A stretch of DNA of 64,000 bases. Source: Rhizomys pruinosus. Its lineage: Eukaryota > Chordata > Mammalia > Rodentia > Spalacidae. The translations under genes were made by a program, and so were the position numbers. The notes under the pieces were generated by a model. That model ran no database searches. It was not told the DNA's origin and was given only the letters and a program-made list of their open reading frames with translations. The stretch is taken from the NCBI GenBank assembly GCA_009823505.1, contig VZQC01007982.1, positions 4,383,820-4,447,819 of the forward strand, written 5' to 3'. Positions within the stretch are counted from its first letter, which is position 1; every line of letters starts with the position of its first letter. Below, piece after piece: positions 55,927 to 64,000 of the stretch.

Positions 55927-56275
55927 TATTTTTCTTATGCTGTGCAGAAATATTTGACAAAAGCAACTTAAGGAAGAAATAATTTATTTTAACTCACAGT
56001 TTGAGGACACAGCCTCATCATGGCAGGGAAGGCACCCTGGCCAGAGCTTGTAGAAGATGGTCATTCTCTTTGCATCCCCAATCGGAAGCAGAGAGGTGCA
56101 TGGTGGTGCTCCCCTTACTCTCTCCCCAGCCCATGGAATGGGGCTGCCTGCCTGTATTAAGACTGTCTTCCCTCCTCAGTTGAAGTAATCTAGAAACCCC
56201 CTCATAGATGTGCCAAGAGGCTTCTTTCCTAGGAAATTCTAGATTCTTACAAATTAACATCAGCATTATTAACAT
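55927..56275 (-). mobile_element. ERVL-type LTR, old, solo
   Basis: Antisense LTR remnant: AAGCAACTTAAGGAAGAAAT, CTCATCATGGCAGGGAAGGC, CAGCCCATGGAATGGGGC, TAATCTAGAAACCCCC, ending near AGATTCTTACAAATTAACATC. The order resembles rodent ERVL-type LTRs. No target duplication seen. Confidence 0.55.
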
Positions 56276-56574
56276 AAGTAATTATGAATGGAGGGGAAAG
56301 AGAGGTGGTAATTGAGGGGAGATTAGGTTAAGGAACATAAGAGGTGAAGGAGTGGCTGTTTTTAATTATTACTAAGCATGGTGCTTGTTCATTACTACTA
56401 TTTTTTCAACTCTAATTTTATTTGCTTCCAATTTTTACGTTTAGCTTAGATTTAAGAATTGCAACATTGTTCCATTTATTTACCTACAAATATCATGATT
56501 TTGTCTTTCTTTACCACTGAGTAGAACTCCATTGTGTAAATGCACCACACTTTCCTTTTTTCTAAATTTAGTTT
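56276..56574. other. Unique DNA, nothing recognised
   Basis: No supported feature. Confidence 0.4.
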
Positions 56575-56586
56575 CTTATGTTTTTC

Positions 56587-56832
56587 TTTTCTTTAATTTT
56601 TTATTTATTTTTGTATGTGTATGAGTGTACTGTCTGCATGCAGGTTTGTGCACCTGTGTCATACAATGCCACGGAGGTCAGAAGAGGGTCTCGGATTCCC
56701 CTGGAACTGGAGTTCTCCTGGAATTGGAGTTACAGATGGTTCTTAGCCGCCATGTGGGTGCTAGATATTGAACCCCTGTCCTCTGCAAGAGCTCTCAGTG
56801 CTCTTAACCACTAGGCTATCTCTCTAGCCCCT
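56587..56832 (-). repeat. B2-type SINE (17-bp duplication subfamily)
   Basis: Antisense copy with both units and perfect 12-bp target duplications CTTATGTTTTTC (56575-56586, 56833-56844). Confidence 0.97.
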
Positions 56833-56844
56833 CTTATGTTTTTC

Positions 56845-57620
56845 ATACATAACTTTTCAGTTGGTCTAATTGCCATTATACCCACTTCTCACTTGGCACC
56901 CTCCTCGGACCCCTTACACCCTTGAATTCTTTGATTATGTCTATTATAGTTCTTTTAAAGTCTGTGTCCTGGGTTACATCTAGGGGTCCTCTTTGTAGCC
57001 CTCTTCTACAGTATTTAGTGGAGACATATTATTTGGGTTTTTCATGTCATTGTTTTTTCTTCGTGATTTTTGGCATGTGGATTTCTTTTGTTGTTTGATT
57101 CAAGTGTTTCTTTGTTGAATTGAAGACTGACTTTGCTTGTATTCTTTAGGTGCTGTCATTGTCTTCTTATTAGGTATGAAAGCCTGGTTGGTCTAGACTT
57201 CAGGTCCTCACTTCTAATTTTGTACTGGATGGACCAGCTAATTCAGCCAGCTAGTCAAGAGCTCCTCCAGAGGCCCAAGACAGGTATCATCAGTCAGGCA
57301 GGTTTGAGTCCACAGGGCCCCACACCATTTGAGGCTGAGGGAGGGGCCCAGGTGTTCTGGAGCTAAGGAGTCTGGAATATCACCACAGAGAAGTTTGGGG
57401 CTGTCACCACTAAGCAGAGGCCAGCCTCATGCACTTACCCACAGAGTTGCCTCAGTGCATGGGGTCAGCCTAGGGGCTCTTCAGGGCTGGTCTGGATCTG
57501 GATCTGGATCTGGGGCGGGAAGCCTCGGATTACTACCTTTTTTGGGGGGGTCTCTGGTAGAAATTCATTTGAAAGCAGAGCAGTTTTGGAGATTTAGCTG
57601 AGTTTTAAAATCCCTTTGGC
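56845..57620. other. Unassigned, possibly L1-derived
   Basis: 56930-57200 has the flavour of a dispersed rodent sequence (GTCTGTGTCCTGGGTTACAT, TGTTGAATTGAAGACTGACT) and 57380-57560 is GC-richer with three GGATCT units (57489-57508). I could not place it in a family with confidence. Confidence 0.3.
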
Positions 57621-59261
57621 AAGGCTTTCACTGACTCTTTTCAAATAGAGGCCCATTCAGATCATCCCAAGTGCTGTGTCCTAGTGTGTGACGTAGTTAG
57701 GAACTATTAGAATACATATAAAACAAAACATTAGTAGTGAATACTGTTCTGCTGAGCAGATAAAGAGGGGATCTGAGTGGCAACCAGTCCCAGACAGAAG
57801 TCACCTTGACTTTCATTCTGCCTTTTCCCTTCCTTTTGGCAACATTTTTTAGTGGTTGAGTTTGTTTCCCAGCCATTCTCTACACCAGGATCCTTTAGTT
57901 GTCTCCTTAAAAACAAACAGGCATGTTATTTCCATGTTAGATTTCTAAAAATACAAATAAGCTCTTAGTTTAGAGTTATCATTTGCTGTGGTTGATGTCA
58001 TTTGTCTATTCCTAGTCTAGTTAGAAACAGCTTAATGGAGTAGAGCCATGTTGTAGTGGCAAAGTGCCACCACATGGTTGAACACCTCCACAGAGACTAT
58101 AGATCACATGTACTGATCTGTATCCATCTAGCATGTCTCCTCAGCAAAGCGTCACTTCTATGCCTTCTATATGACTGACTGTCACATGACCGGGTCCTAA
58201 TAGTTTGGATGAGTAGTGAGTGTGAAGATGGCCTTGCACTTGCATTCTCATTTGTGCATTTAAGTTCTAAATATTGGTAGAGGGATCTCTGTCACCTTTT
58301 AGGCTCATCATCCAGCACACTTCTTGAAATGATTTTCCATCCAAGCCTTTATTTAACCTTTCTCCAAAATAAATTACTCAATCTGGCTTTAAAGAATAAT
58401 TTGAGAAGTTGATCATTATTTTAACTTAACTAGCTGCTCATTGGTTGTTAGTGATCAGTTAACCACTCTTTGGTGGTTAAATTTTTTTATTTAACATAAA
58501 TATTTGCATCAAATATTAAAATACCAATGCAGGAATCCAGCAAAATCTATGAATACAAGCATGTGTAAAGTTTCTGCTTAAAATAGGATTAGAGGAACTC
58601 TATATTTGCCTTCAAGATCTCTTAAAATAGTTGAATGGAACTGTTTAGCATCCATTTATATGCCATTGAACTCAAGGTTAGAATCTTGATTGAGACACCC
58701 TATAATGCAAATAGAAGTGTCCTGGGGTCATTGTGTAATTTTTTAGGGAGTTTCACCTGAGTCGGAAGGAGGCAGCAGTAAGTTTTTATAACATGATTAA
58801 CTCTGAGACAGCTGGCCTTTATGTGAAGTGGGTAGAAATGGAGCTCTCTGTATAGGCATACAGTGTTCTGAACAGTCATATTATTTTCAGAATGACCTGT
58901 GTTTTCCTTTCATCAATGCATATATGTTTAAATAGAATGAAAGTCTGTAAGAATGAAAATATGTACCGAGAAAAGGTGGCCACAGTAAAACAATGCTTTG
59001 CAGATTTTTACTTCAGGACTGCATGAATTAGTGATTCTACTTTCCATTAGAAATCCTTACAGTATATGAGGATTAGTGTCCCTTTGGGGTTGGTAAGAAA
59101 AGAAACAGTGCCCTATTACATTAGTTATTAGTATTCTCTGTTATAAGTGGTGTGGAAGCTATGGAACTAGGAGAACATGGGCTGAATATATTTTTAAACA
59201 TCTAAATTATCTTTTAATATCAGTAAAAATATAATTCATCTTTCTTAAAAAAATAAAATTG
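57621..59261. other. Unique DNA, SINE-free
   Basis: About 1.6 kb without a recognised repeat or exon. Confidence 0.4.
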
Positions 59262-59370
59262 TCACCAAGTATTGTGGCACCCACCTGTAATTCTAGCATG
59301 CAGGGAGCCAAAGCAGAAGGATTCAGAGTTAAAGGCTAGTCTGGGCTACAAAGCTCCTGTCTTAAAGAAG
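59262..59370 (+). repeat. Old B1-like SINE
   Basis: CCAAGTATTGTGGCACCCAC, CTGTAATTCTAGCATGCAGG, AAAGGCTAGTCTGGGCTAC and TCCTGTCTT keep the B1 order. Confidence 0.7.
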
Positions 59371-60752
59371 ACTTTCATATGTAATTTAACTTCTCTGTCA
59401 TTTGACACAATTCAGAACACATAGCCCTATGGTCTGTCCCCAGTTTTCTTTGACCAATACTATTTCTTTTTTTCCTTATTTGAAAATTTACATATTTACA
59501 TTATACTTTAAATAATTGAGAAACCAAAGAATTCTGTTGGAATTAACCAATGGTATCTTATTTACTGGCAAAGCACACAACCTTCTGTATTCACACTAAG
59601 ATTCTGCTAAAACTGTCTTTCCTTAGATTTGTTTTGTTATACTACTATTTATATAGTCTTTTCCATCTGGAACCCAGTCCTTTTCATCTGTTATCCCTCC
59701 AGAAATGTTATTGCTATAGGTCAAATAGTCTGGAAAAGAAGCCATCCTGAAATTATGTTTCAATCTCCAACCAAAAAGCCAATACATTGAACATCTCTTG
59801 GAAACAGCCGTCCTGGTAGAGGTGACTGTTCATGACCATGCTGAAGCACCTTTTCTTGGCCATTTGAGGTCTTCTGCTTTGGTGTTCACTGAAGTCCTGC
59901 CTCATCTTTCCTCTCTACGCATACACAATATTGAACTATAACCAACTCGTGGCCCAACCTCACACAGCAGTACAACTGTTAGAACACTGGAAGAATTGTT
60001 AGAGAAAAAATATCCCTGACACTGTAGGAAGACAGTAGGAAAACTACTCAAGTGGCGCTACAGAATGTTATGTTTTTATGCAGAATTAAGATAAGGCCCA
60101 ATGTTGAATGCATTAAGGAATACTACAGGCCTGTATCCATAGATCTGAGCAGTAGATAGAAAATTATTTGGAGGAAATATAGTAGTACAAGGAATAACCT
60201 GTATAAAGTAACTTAATCCTGAGATTATTGTTAAATGCATACCCAAGTATTAAGTTGTTGAAGTTGGGGGATAAATAATTTAATCAGATATCAAGGGTAG
60301 GGGCTGTGAAATTTAATTAGATGCCAATGGTGACCTACTCTAGCAGAATTCCTGCTAAAACTGGTAAAATGACTCCAAGAATCTAAAATTGATGGGCTCA
60401 GGAAGAAAGAGGACTCAGGAGTGTGACTCAAGTTTAGTCAAAGGAGAGAATCTGTATCTGCCACATAATCTCATGGCTAATATTTCAGTCCTATATGGGA
60501 AATATAGCCCTATGGTCTGTCCCCAGTTTTCTTTAACCAATCTTTTTCCCATCTTTGGTGGGAGCAAGATAAAGGGAAATAATGGTAGTGGTTGGTCAGA
60601 TGTATTCTTTGGGAGTCATTTGTTTTTGGCTTCTAGAAAAATGAGGGTGTAGAATATGTCTGTAGGAGTTTTAACCCAAAAAACAAACTGTGAGGCACTA
60701 ATAACAAACAAGGACCTAGGATCCAGTAACTGAAATAGAAAAAAAAAAATCT
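59371..60752. other. Unique DNA containing a spaced 38-bp direct repeat
   Basis: Nothing recognised except two near-identical 38-bp segments at 59421-59458 and 60504-60541 (37 of 38 identical), both beginning ATAGCCCTATGGTCTGTCCC. Confidence 0.6.
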
Positions 60753-60975
60753 GGGCTGGAGAGATGGCCTAGCAGTTAAGAGTGCTGACTGCTCTTGTAG
60801 AGGACCCGGGTTCGATCCCCAGCACCCACATGGTGGCTGAGAACTGTCTTTAATTCCAGTTCTAGGGGAATCCGACACCTTCTTCTGACCTCCGAGACAT
60901 TGCATGACACGGGTACACAAACCTACATGCAGACAGTACATTCATACACATAAAAAATAATTTTAAAAAAAGAAA
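60753..60975 (+). repeat. B2-type SINE, single-unit form
   Basis: Intact B box (GGTTCGATCC) but only one CCAGTTCTAGGGGAA unit. A-rich tail. No clear target duplication. Confidence 0.93.
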
Positions 60976-61879
60976 TCCAAACTCAAATTCTATAAAGTAT
61001 TTCCACTGAGTCCAGCTGGTAGCAGAATTTACTGGAATATCCTACAAATATAGTCTGCCCTATATATTCACAAGTTCCAAATCTACTTCTATAGCTAAAA
61101 CTGTGTCTATACTGAACACGCACATTTTTCCCTTGTCATTGCTTCCTAAACAATATACTATAACAACTATTTTCATAGCATTTACATTGTATTGATATTG
61201 AAAGTTATTTAGAATGGGAGGATGTTTATGGATTATATGCAAACAAACACCCTTTGATATAAGAGACTTGAGAAGCCTAAAATGATAGCACCCTTAGGGA
61301 ATTCTGAACCCAGTTGCCTCTGTATAGTGAGGGAGAACAGTGACATTTAAGTCTATGCATGATTCGGTTTTTGTTAGGCCTTCTCACAATAGGAGTGCTA
61401 GCTGGTTTTTTGTCTGTTTGTTTCTACTATGCAGAAAGTTTTATTAGTTTTCCCTTCTCTCAGTGAATTCAGACAAGTCATACTTGCCTTCTGCTCAACA
61501 GATCCCCTGAGCTGGTCACCTCCTCATAGTCTCAAGAAATTCTTGTTGAGTGGAGTGCATAGGTAGATGAAACTAGTTCCAGATCCCTGACAGACATTCC
61601 CATCATACATGTACTTGAGCAATCCTACTTCCATCATCTCCACTTTTAATTAATCAGAACATCTCTACATTGCTAATTGTGATAAATGTATTTTAAAAGT
61701 CGACAGTTTTTGTTCATCCTATATTTAGCAGTCAGTCTTGTGTTCAGAAGTACTGAGTTTCCATCTGTGTGTGGCAATCAATGTGTGCTCTTGGACTCTT
61801 TTCATCAGGAATGATGAAAATCTTCATCTTTCCTTTCCTCTCCTTGTTAGAATTAGTTAATAATATTGTGGATAAAAAC
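60976..61879. other. Unique DNA, nothing recognised
   Basis: About 900 bp without a named feature. Confidence 0.4.
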
Positions 61880-62085
61880 GCAAGCATGCCACATGTTAGG
61901 TACTGTCCTCAATACTTTATATACATTATTTCATTCAGCTTGTGCCATAGTCCTTTGATACCAACTCTGTTCACAGCTTAATTGTAAATAGGAATTTAGG
62001 TAGCAGTTCCTAATTCACAGAAAATCATGTAGCCAGATTTAAACTAAGGCCGTCTGCTTCCAGAACCCATTCATTCTCTTGATTG
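61880..62085 (-). repeat. MIR SINE (antisense)
   Basis: GCAAGCATGCCACATGTTAGG, TACTTTATATACATTATTTC, CAGAAAATCATGTAGCCAG and CCGTCTGCTTCCAGAACCC follow the antisense MIR order (ATGTGCCAGGCACTG...ACACAGCTAGTAAG...CTGACTCCAGAGCC). Confidence 0.62.
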
Positions 62086-62104
62086 CCATGTGGATTGTAA
62101 TCAG

Positions 62105-62290
62105 GATAACATGAGTAAAATGCCATCTGTGTTCTAGGAACTGGAGATAGAAAAATAGCCCTGCAGATCCAGTCTCTGTCTTTTTTCCATATAGAGAAGG
62201 ATGACAATGAGTATATTTTTCTCTAAGCAGCAAAGGAATGAGTTTAGAAAGGAACGATGGGGGCTCCAAAAGGCGGTATACTTGAGCTGG
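62105..62290 (-). repeat. Possible L2 fragment (antisense)
   Basis: ATCTGTGTTCTAGGAACTGG, AGATAGAAAAATAGCCCTGC and CAGTCTCTGTC resemble the antisense L2 3' end. Diverged. Confidence 0.45.
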
Positions 62291-63285
62291 GCTCAGTGAG
62301 AGTGCCAAATTTGTGCAGACTTTCTCAATACTGAAGAGATGATGTTTGCCAAGGAGTCCACATTGTGACCCCTGGACCAGCCTCTCCTGGGAGCTTGTTA
62401 GAAATATGAATAGTTGACCTCACTTTCACCTGTGGGATCACAATATTGGAGGTCCTGAGCCTACAATATCATTTTTTCAGTCTTTAGATAAGATCCTAGC
62501 TATATTCAAATTTAAGAGCCATTGCAAATGGTGAAAAAGTAACCTGATTTATTTCAAGACTTAGAATATCATTTCCATTTATTTCCCTCACATCCTCCAA
62601 AGAACAGAGCTGTTTATCACATCTAGGTTGTCCATCTCTGATCTAACAGTATTTGAAAAGGGAAGCAGTCAAAGATATGTGTGCTTTCTGGATTTATTTT
62701 CAGTAGTACTACAGTGGATTCCAGGGTCTAATACATGCTAGGCAAGTGATCTACCATGGTGCTGTGTTCATGGCACTTTATGTTAACGTAAGAGAGTAGT
62801 AGACTTTGTAGCTCCTGACTCAATATTTTACCCTCACTCTTTAGCTCTTAAGAGTACAGTCCATTTCAATTAGCCTCTCAGTCCTGAGAAACAGTATTGT
62901 TTAGTGGTAAGTTGTCATAATAAAATAATGAATTGTTTGCCAAAGAGTTGGTGAAACTAGTCAGTTCATAATTTAAATAACTCTGGATAACCATTACAGT
63001 TCTAATGGTAGCAACTTTTCTAGTTCTCATTACTGAGTGATGTCTGTTAAGTTATCTCAGCATTTTAAAGGATTGAAAGGGAATTCTCGAAGTGTCTATA
63101 TTGTTCTTAATTGTACTGCATGGATCAAATAGTAAGAGATATCTGGATTCCCTTAATATATTGGAATCTGTCTACTATGGGGCATTGTGTAAAATAATGC
63201 TATTTTATTGTGTGAAGATTTTCATGTAAGTGCAGATTAGGTATGTTCCACATTTTAGAGACAATTTTTACTGTTAAGCCATTAA

Positions 63286-63288
<3 letters not shown>
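62291..63288. other. Unique DNA, nothing recognised
   Basis: About 1 kb without a supported feature. Confidence 0.4.

Positions 63289-63317
<29 letters not shown>
63289..63317. repeat. (TA)n microsatellite
   Basis: About 14 TA units. Confidence 0.95.
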
Positions 63318-63321
<4 letters not shown>

Positions 63322-63484
63322 ATACATAAATATATATTACTAACAAGAGGCCATTTAAGGCATGACATCATAAACCCTGATCATTGACATTTCTTCTTAA
63401 ATTTTTATTTCATTTTCTATATACTGTTTTGGGTTTTATTGCTGTTGAAATTGAAATAATATATTAATTCATAAAGCTGTTTTA

Positions 63485-63672
63485 TTTTTTTTTTTTTTTT
63501 TTTTTTTTTTATTTAATTTTGTTTTTTTGGTCTTTTTCGAGACAGGGTCTCCCTGTAGTCCCGGCTGTCCTGGAATTCCCTCTGTAGACCAGGCTGGCCT
63601 TGAACTCACAATGATCCGCCTGCCTCTGCCTCCCAAGTGCTAGGATTAAAGGCGTGCGCCACCACGCCCGGC
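63485..63672 (-). repeat. B1 SINE
   Basis: Near-consensus antisense B1 with a long interrupted T-run and perfect 15-bp target duplications CATAAAGCTGTTTTA (63470-63484, 63673-63687). Confidence 0.97.
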
Positions 63673-63687
63673 CATAAAGCTGTTTTA

Positions 63688-64000
63688 AAGCAGCACTCTA
63701 TTTTTGGTTATTTCCATGGTCGCGTTTATCATTCTTGCTTTTTTTTCTGTTTTGTTTTGTTTACATGGCATCCTTTCTTATTAAATTATGACAGCAAAAA
63801 TGCCTAATTTATTAGTTCTCCTGGGACACAGCTAATGTACTTGTGATAGCTTTCTTTTTTCAATATTTTAAATGGCCTAATTAATTATAATCTTTTCATT
63901 CAATAAACATTTATTGAGCACTAAGCTTGCTTCAAACTGCTACCTTTTGAGAAAAATCTCTGTGGAACAGATGCCTAGAATTGGCTGTCAGGATTCCTTA
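63688..64000. other. Unique DNA with a MIR/L2 trace
   Basis: TTCATTCAATAAACATTTATTGAGCACTAAGC at 63897-63928 is typical of the antisense end of MIR/L2 elements. The rest is unrecognised. Confidence 0.5.

Noticed and set aside
228..60975. tRNA-like heads with A and B boxes on the plus or minus strand
   Set aside because: All are parts of B2 SINEs with SINE bodies, A-tails and target duplications. None folds as a free tRNA gene by inspection.

Overview
The window is nuclear DNA from a muroid rodent. The diagnostic features are dozens of B1 (7SL-derived) and B2 (tRNA-derived) SINEs, MT-like and other ERVL/MaLR LTR elements, and fossil L2, MIR and hAT copies shared with other mammals. The B1 and B2 consensus sequences differ from those I know for mouse, rat and hamster. 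B2 copies keep a tRNA-like B box and many carry a 17-bp internal tandem duplication, so I favour another muroid lineage, but the species cannot be fixed from sequence alone. Nothing prokaryotic is present: no operon, CRISPR array or ribosome binding site.

I find no intact protein-coding gene, no spliced exon that I can defend, and no functional RNA gene. The window reads as intergenic or deep intronic DNA built by successive retroposition. Layout: 0-2.8 kb SINEs and unique DNA. 2.8-6.8 kb an old ERVL-type provirus relic (LTR, primer-binding-site-like sequence, gag, protease and pol remnants) broken by a CpG-rich insert. 7.7-9.4 kb a 51-bp minisatellite. 9.9-18.3 kb mostly unique DNA with L2/MIR fossils. 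18.3-20.2 kb a structurally complete MT-like MaLR element with 5-bp target duplications. 21.8-23.2 kb a processed pseudogene of Paics on the minus strand, with a young B2 just beyond its 5' end. 23.7-24.2 kb a solo ERVL-type LTR. 25-41 kb SINE-rich unique DNA. 41.1-49.2 kb a 2.6-kb segment present twice, separated by a 2.85-kb block and a single N, which looks like an assembly mis-join. 51.5-52.6 kb a 34/31-bp minisatellite. 53-64 kb more SINEs, two degraded LTRs, MIR/L2 and unique DNA.

The elements do not form a pathway. They do give a relative chronology. Fossil L2/MIR/hAT copies are oldest, then the ERVL relic and solo LTRs, then the MT element and the Paics retrocopy, then B2 copies with the 17-bp duplication and B1 copies still flanked by near-perfect target-site duplications. 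I see no new biological system. The strongest observations are the assembly chimera, the two minisatellites, the B2 subfamily structure and the CpG-rich insert inside the provirus.
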